DNA of 64,000 nt, from positions 868,001 through 932,000 of the forward strand of contig CAJZBQ010000005.1 in assembly GCA_914767885.1 (NCBI GenBank), read 5' to 3'. Numbering within the stretch: the stretch's first letter is position 1; each line of letters begins with the position of its first letter. A program made the position numbers and the translations under genes. A model generated the notes under the pieces. The model was given only the letters and a program-made list of their open reading frames with translations. It had not been told where the DNA came from and did not search any database. Below, piece after piece: positions 42,574-52,997 of the stretch. The stretch comes from Blepharisma stoltei (taxonomy: Eukaryota > Ciliophora > Heterotrichea > Heterotrichida > Blepharismidae).

Positions 42574-43683
42574 TTATCTAGTTTTATTTCTTTTAAGATT
42601 TGTCAAATACTTCAAAGTTGCGTCAATATTTGTCATATTTTTAGAACTCACACTATAGCATGCGACAGTTCTACCTGTAATAGCATTTAAACTTAATGCT
42701 GAAATTAGCTCTTCTTCATTAAGTGCTCCATCTAAATCATTCTTATTCCCAAGCACTAATAGTGAAATTCCTTGTAGCGAAGGCCACGATAACAATTTTT
42801 GCAATTGAGCTTTAGCAACTTCAAGATTACCGAAGTCTTACTTACTTAATTACTTATAACGCTTTACGTCCACTACGGGGTAGACTATCCCAGGGCTATC
42901 ACTTGCCTTTCGCCGCATCGGGCCCACGGGTTGCTTGGCCAACCCGCTTCGGTCTCCAGGGTGCGCCTAGGGCAAACGTCACCGACTTCGACGGCTCATG
43001 AGTGAGCTACTTGCTTGGGACATGGGTTGCCTTTCCGAAAACCCAAAAAAATGGATTTTCTGGTCGGCTCTCGGCAAAAAGGAAAAAATGCAGCCTGGGA
43101 CGTAACGCCTAGTTTCACGCTAGGGAGTTGCCCGATTGGTCCTTAGGACTTTGCTGGGCTTCCCCTTTCCAACTGACATGCCTTCCTTCCCCCATGAGGA
43201 AAAAATTAACCCTGAAAGTAGACTTGGGATAGGCTCTGAACGCAACCAGAATTGCTTACCTAGCATTGCCGTCCGTTTCTGAGCTGGCAAAACCTTGCCG
43301 GATATAATTAAATATGAGTCGAGGCTGCATGGCCTCCCGGCCCATGCCCAGACGAAGACGCCATATTTAATTATAAGATTACCGAAGTCAGCTGAATCCA
43401 CAACAAAAATAATGCAATCTACATTTCTGCAGTATTTTTCCCAGCTTTCCCGAAATTTAGGCTGCCCACCGAGATCCCAGAGTCTCAGTTCGACACCTCC
43501 TTTTTTAATTCTTCGATGGTTAAATCCAATTGTCGGTATTGTGTCTTCATCAAATTCAGAAGTTGCAAGGACATTTACAAAGGTTGTTTTTCCAGCATTT
43601 TGAAGGCCGACGATTGAAAGCTCCATTTGTTGGTTCCAAAACATTGAGCGAAGCCAGTTTAGGAATCGTGACCAGAGTCCCAT
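42574..43683 (-). CDS. ARL8: ARL8-type Arf-like GTPase
   Basis: 185 aa after removing the SINE plus one target repeat (552 nt; 558 nt left). [20 protein letters not shown] is the N-terminal amphipathic helix, which in ARL8 is N-acetylated on Met rather than myristoylated. P-loop [14 protein letters not shown], switch [12 protein letters not shown], switch [28 protein letters not shown] and CYSVSSK follow. ARL8 links lysosome-related compartments to kinesin and to tethering factors. The SINE interrupts [15 protein letters not shown] between switch II and the NKxD motif. Confidence 0.95.
42823..43389 (-). mobile_element. SINE-like retroposon in ARL8 exon
   Basis: Exact 15-bp target duplication AAGATTACCGAAGTC (42823-42837 and 43375-43389) around a 537-bp GC-rich element, antisense on this strand: tail TTACTTACTTAATTACTTAT at left, head CGTCTGGGC complement at right. 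Homologous over its length to the copy at 41552-42073. Collapsing the duplication gives an intact ARL8. Confidence 0.93.
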
Positions 43684-43928
43684 AATTATTTACAACATGA
43701 CATGGTTGTTTTAATTTTAATTTATTATAAAATGATATGGAAATTTAGATTTTTTTGAAGGAAAATCATTGAGAATTGGGATAATTTTGATAAATAAAGA
43801 GGTTTATATAATTTTTTCTTAATAAGTAAATAATTTTAATGAACTTTAAAATATAATGATATAGGATTTAATAATAAATTGTTTAGGGCATCTAGAAATA
43901 GATAAATATATTTGAAAATACAAATAAT

Positions 43929-44351
43929 ATGGCACCTGATCCAAATTATAATCAAAGATCTAACTTAGGATCGGTTTTTAGAACACTAGCAGCAATTTCT
44001 AAAGCCAAAAGTAAAGCGATGGCGTTAGATAACTTTGTGAAGGCAGAGAGAATAGAAAAACAATCAAAAATCGAAACTTCTCTTATAAAAATAAAAAGAG
44101 AAATTTTTCAATTGAATTTATCAAGATTAAAGCAGCGCTCAAATACAAGAGAAAAAATCGAAAACGATAGAGATAAAACAGAAAATATCAAATTAAAAGT
44201 AATCGAAATAAGAGAAAGTCTGGGTTCATTCCTTATCAATGAAGAATATAAGAAAAAATTTGATAAAGAATTAGATTTGTGTGAGCAGGTTTTAAACGGA
44301 ATTGATCTAGGAAGAAAGGAGCTAATGAATTTTTTGACTTATGGAAAATAA
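43929..44351 (+). CDS. coiled-coil protein, unknown
   Basis: 140 aa, complete, Lys/Glu-rich helix from residue ~15 (RTLAAISKAKSKAMALDNFV ... LDLCEQVLNGIDLGRKELMN). No family recognised. Starts ~245 bp from the divergent ARL8 gene. Confidence 0.65.
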   Translation: MAPDPNYNQRSNLGSVFRTLAAISKAKSKAMALDNFVKAERIEKQSKIETSLIKIKREIFQLNLSRLKQRSNTREKIENDRDKTENIKLKVIEIRESLGSFLINEEYKKKFDKELDLCEQVLNGIDLGRKELMNFLTYGK

Positions 44352-44628
44352 AAAATAGAAATAATAAGAAAATTTGTGATATTTTAAAACTCCAATAATC
44401 GTAAATTATGATTTCTTTCAAAAACATAAGTTGAATTCATTTATGATCTAATAAAAGGTTTAAATTTATTTTCTATTATCTGCATGCCATAACGCCCTTC
44501 TGATATTAATCGAACGCAATCAAATTCAATAAAAATAAAATCAATCATAATAATTTAAAATCCCATTTCAAATAAATTACACTTAAAAATTATTATTATA
44601 TCATATTGACAATGAACTAATATGTAAT

Positions 44629-45936
44629 TTAAAAGTGAAGCGCCTCTTCAAAATTCAAAAGAGTGTGTTTTTCATTATCAAACTTGCTACCTACATAATC
44701 AATCAACATGTGAACTTGTCCAATAATATCATCAGAATTGCTCTTAATAGCTAGATATTTAAGGACTTTAATTTCATCGCTATTCTCCATCTCAACCTCC
44801 CCCTTCCAATAATCAACAACCTCAGTCTTTATTGATTCAATAATTTCAAGCAAACAGTTGATTTTTTCAATAGGAGTTCCAAGATTATATAATTTATTTA
44901 GCATTAAAATCGCTTCAGCATAAGGCTCTTTTCCATCATCTAACCTCAGCTTAGGCGGTATGTCCAATCTTTCCATAATTGCACTATCTCCAAGCCCTTC
45001 ACATTCTCTCCTCACATCTTGCAATTTTTCTTCTAATTTCTCAGTTTTAATATTATAAATTTCTAACAAATGCGACATAAGTTTAGAATAAATATATTTT
45101 TCGACTGACGGTCTACAGTATACCATGATTTTTTCAGTGCTGCTTCTTCCATAATTATAATGAGAAAACAAAGAATCCACGGTTTCTTCCACTTGCAACT
45201 TTATCGACTCAATTGGCTGAGGCAGCAGCAAGACTGATTCTTTAGGATTCCTATACTGGCTTTTGAAAGATTCAATAAATTGGCTTAATGATCTTCCTAA
45301 TGTGTAAGATTCTGATGACAAAATTTTGTGAAATAAACAATAAGACGAGCTTTCATTTTTGCAGGTCATTGTGCTTTCCTCTTCTTCTTCGTACTCAATT
45401 TTGTTATAAGTTTCATTGCATTGAGGAGAGCTTAAAAATTTTTCTATTGATTTTTCAATACCATTAAGCAGCTTGGAGATAGGCTTTTCTGTCCCAACCA
45501 TCCCTTGAATGAGGAGAATTCTTTTGTTTTTGCGTTCGTCCATTAGGATCAGCATTCTTACGATTGAAGCTTCTTCGTGGGATTTTTCTTTTAATCATCA
45601 GCAGCATAAATATTTTTGAAATTTATTGTTGGGAGTGTGGACGGCAATTATGGAATTTGGGCTTCTTTCGGTGACTTCAAAGCCTTTTTTGGAGGAAATT
45701 TTGGTTAGAAGGTTAAAGAGACTCGCATGGGAGTGGGATATGGGCAATTCGATTTTTATTTGAGGGAGAGATCCAGGGGAGTCTGGGATTAAAATGTCGG
45801 TGCGAAAAGAGATTGAGCCTCTTGGAGAGTAGTCTACTGTAAAATCAAGGGAGTCTTTAGCATTTGATCTTTTCTTTTCTTCATTTGGCCGAATAATAGG
45901 CATTTCTGAATTTTCATTTCCTGATTGATCTTTCAT
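44629..45936 (-). CDS. VPS9-domain protein (Rab5-type GEF)
   Basis: 435 aa, uninterrupted if TGA is W (CCWWLKEK). The C-terminal ~130 residues show a VPS9 domain: EAILMLNKLYNLGTPIEKIN, SDEIKVLKYLAIKSNSDDII (the conserved D-x-x-x-x-x-L-x-Y/F-x-x-I segment that holds the nucleotide-exchange Asp), HMLIDYVGSKFDNEKHTLLN. The central part is helical like the four-helix bundle before VPS9 in Rabex-5. The N-terminus is polar. Expected to activate a Rab5-group GTPase on endosomes. Confidence 0.8.
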
Positions 45937-46419
45937 TTAATTTATATTAATTTGATAAAAAGATATTCAAAAGCTTGAAAAAAGCTTGTGTAGATAAAAT
46001 GCTAAGTTTTTCAGTTTCGCGGGATTTAAGACACTAGATATCTGACTAAAATTTATAACTGAATGAATATATATTGATTATAGGATAATATAAGTTTCAT
46101 CTATTAGTAAAGTGCAATTGGCTTGTCTTAGCACGATTTATATTATCTGTTTTAAGTAGTCTCAGGGTTTTTAATCCATCTTCAATAAAATAAGAGTTCT
46201 TATTTATTTTAATAAAAATAATAATTAATTTGTTGGCAGTCGATGCTATTCTTCCTAATAATCTAAAGTCTTATTATTCTTATTAATTATCTACTTATCA
46301 ATATATCAGTTATTAATTTAGAGGTAAATTAATGGATTTTAATATAAATGATTCGAAGCCTGTCGAGGACTCGCTTGTCTGTTCCCCTTCCTCAATGAGA
46401 AAAGATCGTCCCAAAAGAC
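45937..46419. other. intergenic; possible alternate 5' exon
   Basis: AT-rich to 46331. From 46332 an ATG-led frame (MDFNINDSKPVEDSLVCSPS) runs 37 codons to TAA at 46443 and overlaps the next gene in another frame. It may be its first exon if a splice of length 1 mod 3 exists; I found no 16-nt GT...AG that fits. Confidence 0.35.
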
Positions 46420-46902
46420 ATGAGCAAGATTTTCCTCAAAAATAAACGTCGGCTTAAATCACATCGAGCAGACGTTCCTCCGACATCTGACACTATAAAG
46501 CTTCGAAACAATTTCGAGAGATCACCAACAAAATTTGACTCATTATATGAGCATTCCCCAGGCAAAACGAGGAGTAAACTTCTTTCAGCTAGGAATAGTA
46601 ATAAAACTATTCCTCTACCAGATGATTCTCCGGATAGCAAAAGTCCTGATCGTAGATTGAGCAGTACAAGGCTAGAAACTTACAATTTTGATAAAGAAAG
46701 CAATACTCATTTGGAAAGGGAAGTTAAAAGCTATAAAAAAATTATAGTCAAAAATTTAAGAGAAATTAAGGGTAGGGAAGAAGCTTTGCTAACTGATAGA
46801 GAAAGAGAGGGCTTCGTTAAGAGTTTTAGTGATCTAAAGCCTAAGATGTATACGATGACAAAAGGTGGGAGCAACTATAGAAGATCTTTGCTTAATCCCT
46901 AG
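46420..46902 (+). CDS. basic disordered protein, unknown
   Basis: 160 aa from ATG 46420. Basic, Ser/Arg-rich N-terminal 85 residues (KNKRRLKSHRADVPPTSD, SPGKTRSKLLSARNSNKT), then a short coiled coil (THLEREVKSYKKIIVKNLRE) and KGGSNYRRSLLNP. Not recognised. A better start may lie upstream (see previous entry). Confidence 0.55.
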   Translation: MSKIFLKNKRRLKSHRADVPPTSDTIKLRNNFERSPTKFDSLYEHSPGKTRSKLLSARNSNKTIPLPDDSPDSKSPDRRLSSTRLETYNFDKESNTHLEREVKSYKKIIVKNLREIKGREEALLTDREREGFVKSFSDLKPKMYTMTKGGSNYRRSLLNP

Positions 46903-47390
46903 TGAGCAGCAAAGATATTAGAAAAGCCATATTTTACTTCCAAAGAATATATAGAATATATACTGATATATTATTGATTTATGAATAATAAAAATAATGA
47001 AACCTCTAATTTTAAGTAGCGTGCATTTAAAAAAATTACCAATGAATTATAAACTTTATTTTTTTAGATACCGATTGATTGGATAAAAAATTTAACTCAC
47101 TCTGTTAGTAAGACAATTTTGTTCACTTGCAAAGGAAGAATTAGGAAGAAATTCGATAACTTTAAGACGGATTCAGCCCGCTTTCTAAAGTTTGATGTAA
47201 AAATAATTTAATTAATCTTATTTTTCATAATAGAATTAGTAAATCAGAATAAATATCAATAAATTTGCTTATATTGGATATGCTGTATTGAATTAAATTA
47301 GAGGCTAAGCATGGCTTTATGATAATACTTTTAGTCTCAAACTAAATATTTAAATTTTTAAACTAATTCAAGGTAAACCTTTATATAATT
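46903..47390. other. intergenic with a MITE-A scrap
   Basis: Near 47107-47158 the words GACAATTTTGTTCACTTGCAAAGG resemble a family A end, but no partner terminus is seen. Otherwise AT-rich. Confidence 0.35.
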
Positions 47391-48730
47391 TTAATCGTTT
47401 TTACGTCCCTTTGTCTTTCGTTTTTTGTCTCTTTGATACCCTTCAAACTCCGACCACAGAATAATGTAATAAACAAAGCATCCCATACTCGTAAGAACAA
47501 TCAGTGAAATATTAATTGGCTGACTAAACTCTATAGTTCAATCTTCATCATAATTAACATAACACAATTCTCTTGCAACAATAAAAAAGCTTTCATCAAA
47601 ACATTTATCCATAATCGCTTCGCATCGATCTGAAATAACTCCACTGTACCCTTCCTTGCAAGGCAAAAAATAACAAAAATCACCTAACTCCCCTTTGAGA
47701 AAGCAAAATAATTTTTTTGCTCACTCACAAAGTTAAATTTTAAAAAAGTTCCGATTCACAAAATTGCAAACGAAAAATTAATTTTATTTAATAAATAGAT
47801 GGTTTAGAATGTAAGTTGGTTAAATCTAATACAATTGGTAAGAGATTTCATTACAATAATTACCAAAAAAAATTTAGTCGTTCACGGAGAGAGGGTAAGC
47901 ATACTGATTTATTACTATCTTCTGCATGTGTCCTTTCTATATGCTTCTCCAGCCCTTCCTCTTTAGAAAATTGTTTATGACATATCTCACATTCCCACGT
48001 TGCTTGGGAGATCCTTTTCTTTGTTTTTTCATAAGTTTTAAACAAATCTCTTTGCTCTGCATTTTTAAATGGACAATCCTCAGGGAGCTCATAACTTTTC
48101 ACTTTATATTGATTCATCAATGGTGCCAGCTTGTCTTGCAAAAAGTCTTTGACATACTTACTCCCTCCTTTAAATTGGAACAGAATCTTTTGTTCCAATT
48201 CAAAGGGGGTGATTTATTTTTTTAAAGAAAAAATTAAATATAATTTTTTTTTAAATTTTAAAAAAAATATAAATTGAGCACAATGCTTTGAATTTAATTT
48301 ATTTATGAAGAATTAAATAAAAAAATTAATAGATTCAGTTTGAAAAATGTTTAAATAAATTTCTTCTTACTTTTCGTCTATTAAATTAGGTTAATAAAAA
48401 TTTGCATTTCCAACTTCAAAATTTAAACTGAGCACAATTTTGAATTTTAATTTATTTTTAATAATTAAATAAAAAAATTAATCGATTTAATGTGAGAACT
48501 GTTTAAATAAATTCTACTTGATTTTGTCTATTTATATAGGTACATCTAATTTTATAAAATTATTATTAATTTCATCGATAAAATTTTCCTATTGAAAAAC
48601 AAATTTTGTTAAGTCCAAAAAATGCAAATTTTACCAATGTTTTTGTTCCAATTTAAAGGGGGGAGTTAGAATCTTCCCACGAGCATGCAATAGCTATTGA
48701 TATTAAAGCAAAGAAATAATAAAATATCAT
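47391..48730 (-). CDS. secreted/ER protein with one C2H2 finger and C-terminal TM
   Basis: 206 aa after removing two MITEs (211 and 508 nt; 621 nt left). Signal peptide MIFYYFFALISIAIACSW; a region with CPFKNAEQRDLFKTYEKT; a single C2H2 finger CEICHKQFSKEEGLEKHIER with a final H; a cysteine-containing segment (VCLGDFCYFLPCKEGYSG, DRCEAIMDKCF); a TM helix ISLIVLTSMGCFVYYIILW; and a basic tail KKRKTKGRKND. A zinc finger in a lumenal/extracellular domain is unusual. Its ATG overlaps the ATG of the divergent WDR4 gene. Confidence 0.85.
47685..47897. mobile_element. short MITE family A IES in zinc-finger/TM gene
   Basis: TAACTCCCCTTTGAGAAAGC with TTTGCTCACTCACAAAG, shortened core (AATCTAATACAATTGG...GAGATTTCATTACAATAATTACC), right end TCGTTCACGGAGAGAGGGTA. 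211 nt. Excision gives SNKSVCLGDFCYF. Confidence 0.82.
48159..48668. mobile_element. MITE family B IES in zinc-finger/TM gene
   Basis: TACTCCCTCCTTTAAATTGG at left with its partner GTTCCAATTCAAAGGGGG, right end TTGTTCCAATTTAAAGGGGGGAGTTA. Internal unit occurs twice (AATTGAGCACAATGC... at about 48272, AACTGAGCACAATTT... at about 48427). 508 nt; removal restores CSWEDSKYVKDFL right after the signal peptide. Confidence 0.85.
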
Positions 48731-49559
48731 GGATATAATTACAGTATGCCCTGATGAATCCGAAATTGCTTTTTCAAAAGGAACAGCTGTTTATTTTATG
48801 AAGGATAATAAAAGGATAGCTTCACTAGAGCACACAGATATAGTGAGAGGAATAGTAAAAGCTGGTAATTATTGAGTATCAATAGGTGATGACAAAACAA
48901 TCAAATTTCATAGTCTAAATTGGGAGGCTTCACAATCAGTTATAGCCTATAATCTAACTCATGGCAAAAAGCCTACATCATTAGTGTTTTTACATAATTT
49001 AATTGTGTTCGCAGACAAAACGGGAGAAGCATGGAAAATTGATTTGGCTAGACTGAGCTCAGGGAGAACCAAGGAGCTTGATTGTATCGCATTTGCAATG
49101 GGGCATCAATCCACAATCACTTATATGGCAAAAGGAGAAAATTCATTAATTACTGCTGATAAGGACAATAAAATAAAGATAAGCGAAAGTCCTCAGTTTT
49201 ATGAGGTGAGAAGTGTGCTGCTTGGGCATAATTTTACAGTTTTGTCTGCTATAGAATATGAAGGGAAGATTTATAGCTCTGATGAAAGTGGGTGCATAAA
49301 GAAATGAAATGGGACTGAGGAAGAAGCTAGCATACAGACTATGGAAGCGGTTCAATTATTTGTAGCAAATAATAGGATTTTGGGAGCTTCAAAGTCGGGG
49401 TATTTTTATGTAAATCCAAGAAATTTGCAGTCTTTGCCTATTGCTTTGGAACCGTTTGGAATTGCGGCAGTTTGGGAAAATTATCTTTATCAAATAGATA
49501 GCGAGTTGAGCATAAGACAAATTGATTTGAGGCTGCAGGGACATAAAACAGATAATTAA
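48729..49559 (+). CDS. WDR4/Trm82-like tRNA m7G46 methyltransferase subunit
   Basis: 276 aa, uninterrupted. WD40 blades: VRGIVKAGNYWVSIGDDKTI, FLHNLIVFADKTGEAWKIDL, and the diagnostic ITADKDNKIKISESPQFYEV followed by LGHNFTVLSAIEYEGKI, which equals the TADRDEKIRVS...CLGHxxFVS motif of Trm82/WDR4. This non-catalytic partner stabilises Trm8/METTL1, which makes m7G46 in tRNA. Shorter than the human protein, with fewer visible blades. Confidence 0.85.
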
Positions 49560-49862
49560 TAAGGGTAACTTATAAATTACAAAGAAAAGTTTAAAAATAG
49601 TTCTTGTGGGCTATTAAAATATATAATTTTTTATTGATGAGGCTATTTTGCATTTAAAGTCATTTATTAAGCTTAAATTTATTAAAGACGAGTATCTGCC
49701 AATTTTATTGCATTAAAATATCGTTTAATTCAAAATTCATCTCCATAATATAGAAATGCGCCCTTTTTCTAAAGGCAACGTTATAATTGCAGTTTAAAAT
49801 ATAATCGTTAATTTTAAATAATTCACCGGATTATTACTATGCTAAAATAATAGTAGCATTCT
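49560..49862. other. intergenic, nothing recognised
   Basis: About 300 bp of AT-rich DNA downstream of the WDR4-like gene. Confidence 0.4.
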
Positions 49863-50180
49863 TACTCCAAAAATGAGCAAGGATTTTTTGCTTGCTATTA
49901 AAGATGAGTTATATTTAAAATTAAATTTGTATAAAAGTTATTTTTTCGATCCCAATTAAATCCCAATTTGAAAAGAGGAATCTGATTTAATTTTGGCTTA
50001 AAAACCCAAGCTCTAAATAAAACAATTAGCTAGAGATCCCAGTCAATAGCTATTAATTATATATAAGCATTTTAATAAAATAAATTATATTACGCAATGT
50101 TTTACTTGGTTTAAATGGTTTTAATTTCCAAAAATAGGAATTTTTTCTAATGGATTTCTTGATCTTAAAGAGCAAAGCTA
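49863..50180 (-). mobile_element. degenerate MITE family A, intergenic
   Basis: TACTCCAAAAATGAGCAAGG with TTGCTTGCTATTAAAGATG, reversed core (AATTAGCTAGAGATCCCAGTC), AAAATAGGAATTTTTTCTAATGG and worn right end CTTGATCTTAAAGAGCAAAGCTA. Upstream of the phosphatase gene, no coding effect. Confidence 0.6.
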
Positions 50181-50273
50181 GCTAAATAATTTATTAACCA
50201 TCATAGCTCTCCTTCCGGATAGTTTGCCTAACAAACTCTTAAGCCAGCTTTTTCCCAATTGTTATAAATTAAG

Positions 50274-51786
50274 ATGGAAATATCCCCAAACGGAAATTTG
50301 GCACAAAACATCAGTTTGCTCACAAATATCTCTAAATACAGAGATTCAGACGAAGAAATCGCCACCGAAGCAAACGGGAAGACTCCTCGTGCAGTTTTCT
50401 CCACTCCGACTCTTCATAACGCCAAAAATATAATGCCTGAAGAAGATTCCCAAACAATGGATACCGAAACAGACCAAGAAGAGCAGCTGCAAGATGCCTT
50501 TGACTTCCTTTCACGCCTACCTCCAATGCCTTCAGCTCCGAGAAATAAAGTGCTACCTATTAAAACTAGGAGCACTTCAAGACTTACTTTGGTCCTTGAT
50601 TTAGACGAAACCTTGGTACATAGTGAAGCAAAGCCGATATCCAACCCTGATGCTGTTATTAATTTGATATTCAATGGTGTCGCTTGCAATGTTTATACAC
50701 TCTTTAGACCAGGAATGTATGAATTTTTGCACAGTGTCAGCAAAAAGTTTGAAGTCGTTGTATAGCTCAGACATTAGTTGGATGGGCTAATTAATCTAAT
50801 TTCCTATGGCTATAGGGATTGACTGAACTCTCTTAAGCTAGCTTTACCAAATCTTCAATTCGCTGTATATTGCTGGTTGCCAAGCTTGCCAACATAATTC
50901 AGCCTTATAAATTCTCTAATTAAATGAAAAGATATTGAAATCAGCAAATCCAAAATAATGCATAAACTATATTTACTGCTTCACATAAAGCTTATGCTAG
51001 TCAACTACTGAGAAAAATTGACCCTGATAGAAAGCTTATAAAACATAGACTGTATAGAGATTCGTGCTATAATTTGAAGGGAAACTACATCAAGGATTTA
51101 AGAGTTCTTGGAAGAGATTTGAGTGAAGTTATCATAATTGATAACTCGATTCAAGCTTTTGGGTATCAATTGGATAATGGAATTCCAATTGTAAGCTGAT
51201 TCGATGATCCAAATGATTGTGAGTTGTTCAATGTGCATGCTCTTCTAATTCATCTCCTTATCATATCTGCTCTATAGAAAATAAAAATAAATTATTTATC
51301 AAATAATAAATATTTTTAATAAAAAATTGTTGGGAAAGGTTAGTGTGTGCCAGATGTCAGACCTATTCTTACTCCCCCCCTCCGTGTGTGAACAAAACCA
51401 TTGGAAAAATCTCAATTTTTTACCCAAAAAACACACCCTCCGTGAGTGAACAAAAAATTTTTTTAATAGAAAAAATTTTTTATGAAAAAAAAATTGATAT
51501 ATAAGTGATAATTAGTATAATGAAATATCGAGCTAACTCTGTTTAATTTTAAACAAATGTGTTTTTAAAACACAAATTTTATAAATTAAATTAATATTTG
51601 CTTCCCAATTTTTGCGAATTAGGATTTTTTTAAAATTTCGAAAAAAAAAAATTCTATGAAATTTATATACAATTTTTTTTAAAAAACAATTAATCCCACT
51701 CCGTGAGTGAACAAAATTTTTTTGTTCACTCACGGAGGGGGGGAGTTAGGCAAACTTTTAAACTTTCAAGGTTTAGCGCTCAATAA
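50274..51786 (+). CDS. FCP1/SCP-type CTD-like phosphatase
   Basis: About 300 aa. HAD motif [12 protein letters not shown] (DxDxT, residues ~109-113), [18 protein letters not shown], then after a 209-bp [23 protein letters not shown] (motif II region), [33 protein letters not shown] and [11 protein letters not shown] (motif IV, DD). The tail [19 protein letters not shown] is created only by removing the MITE at 51370. Between [10 protein letters not shown] and KDVRP an unresolved segment (51279-51338) contains stops; GTTAGTGTGTGCCAG (51339-51353) is a plausible 15-nt intron. Dephosphorylates Ser in partners such as Pol II CTD. Confidence 0.85.
50761..50971. other. 209-bp IES in phosphatase gene
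   Basis: GTTG|TATAGCTC...ACTA|TATTTACTGC; deletion gives [15 protein letters not shown], a perfect family match. No obvious terminal repeat. Confidence 0.82.
51339..51353 (+). other. possible 15-nt intron in phosphatase gene
   Basis: GTTAGTGTGTGCCAG; splicing gives GGG AAA G|AT GTC AGA CCT. An overlapping alternative is GTTGGGAAAGGTTAG at 51329-51343. Neither is proven. Confidence 0.4.
51370..51748 (+). mobile_element. MITE family A IES in phosphatase gene
   Basis: TACTCCCCCCCTCCGTGTGTGAAC, AAAACCATTGGAAAAATC, second unit CACCCTCCGTGAGTGAAC, conserved core, right end TTGTTCACTCACGGAGGGGGGGAGTTA. 377 nt; excision converts CCTATTCT|TACTCC to CCTATTCTTAGGCAA (RPILRQTFKL). Confidence 0.9.
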
Positions 51787-52475
51787 TTTTTAATAAATAA
51801 TTTTAATGCTTATTAAGTGTTCGTTTAATGGGATAAAATTTTATATAAAAATTATCAAATAATGTTATAAACGGTTAATGAAAAATGAAATTTTAATAAA
51901 TAGGATAGATTGCATACATGCAATGTTAACTGATGAATTTAGATTATAAAAATTTGTTTATTTTTCAAATCATAAGTCAACTTGAATCAATTTTGTTTGA
52001 GGTATGTTATAATTTTTGTTGAAAAAAGCTATGAAGACTAATTCTAATATCCAAACGTATTAATTACCCAAATTGTATTAGAACTCTTTATAATTATATT
52101 AAACTTCTAATTCTGATTTAAAACTCACACAAAAATCTATTTCTTTTTCTATTATTTGCAATTTTTATCTTCATCATAAGATATAATTAAGTTTAAGCAA
52201 ATTGAATAAACTAATTATTCGAAAATGGGCTTTTGATAATATATAGTTTTATATAATAAATCTAGAATTCTTCAAAATGCTTTAATTAATAGTATTATTA
52301 ATATAAACTGTATAAATTTTTTATGAAGTTGAATTAAATTGGCAAGATGACCCAATTCAATATGGAATTTCTAGAATTACCGCTCTTGGCAATTTAGCTC
52401 AAATAACTACAACAATTTTGGAGATTACGTTTCTGAAATGATACGAAATACAAAATTTTAAAGAAATTGATATTT
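51787..52475. other. intergenic with one coding-like stretch
   Basis: AT-rich. From about 52325 the plus strand is open to 52497 (YEVELNWQDDPIQYGISRIT, W from TGA) without an ATG and running into the 3' end of the antisense ALYREF gene. It may be an orphan exon or chance. Confidence 0.3.
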
Positions 52476-52997
52476 TTATTTATTTTTCGAATACTTAACG
52501 ACTAAAGATCGCCCACGAATAACAGTGCCATTCAAATTTTTGACTGCTTTGGTCGCATCTTCAACCTTTTGGTACTCAACTTCTGCAGTCCCTTTTGATT
52601 TACCAGTTTGGTCCCAATTTATGCCGCAGGTTTTCAATGGTCCAATTTTTATGAAAATGTCTCTTAGCTCACCATTGGTAAGCCCAAAATCAAGGCCTTT
52701 CACAAAGACTCGGCCAGTCTTTTTGGATCCTTCAGATTTCTCTCCTTTTGGCGGCTTGGTTTTTTGGCTGCTGCCTTTCTGGGTGTTTCCTTTTTGGGTA
52801 GGATTTTTCTTATCTGATTTCTTGGGCTTGTCTGAAGAGAATTTCTTGGGTTTTCCTCGGGCGTCATTCTTATCTACTCCTTTCTTGTTGAATCCTTTGA
52901 CTTTATTTTTAACATGAAGTTTTTGCTTCTTTTGCTTACCTTTTTCTTTGTTCTTCTTGATAATGTCATCAAGGCTCATGTTAATCTTTTCAGACAT
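52476..52997 (-). CDS. ALYREF/Yra1-type mRNA export factor
   Basis: 173 aa. The N-terminal UAP56-binding motif MSLDDIIKKNKEK (residues 7-19) is the ALY/REF signature. A Lys/Gly/Ser-rich linker follows (GSSQKTKPPKGEKSEGSKKT). One RRM at ~97-170: RVFVKGLDFGLTNGELRDIF (RNP2), KGTAEVEYQKVEDATKAV (RNP1 variant lacking the aromatic pair, usual in ALY), IRGRSLVVKYSKNK. As part of TREX it couples splicing to nuclear mRNA export via UAP56 and Nxf1. Confidence 0.9.
   Translation of the reverse strand: MSEKINMSLDDIIKKNKEKGKQKKQKLHVKNKVKGFNKKGVDKNDARGKPKKFSSDKPKKSDKKNPTQKGNTQKGSSQKTKPPKGEKSEGSKKTGRVFVKGLDFGLTNGELRDIFIKIGPLKTCGINWDQTGKSKGTAEVEYQKVEDATKAVKNLNGTVIRGRSLVVKYSKNK

Noticed and set aside
37500-43400. 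SINE-interrupted genes as pseudogenes
   Set aside because: Frames and conserved motifs are intact on both sides and total lengths are multiples of three after collapse; decay would have left scattered substitutions and stops.
42838-43683. 187-aa ARL-like ORF ending in GC-rich sequence as a real C-terminus
   Set aside because: After ADFGNL it reads antisense SINE; the true continuation lies beyond the target-site duplication.
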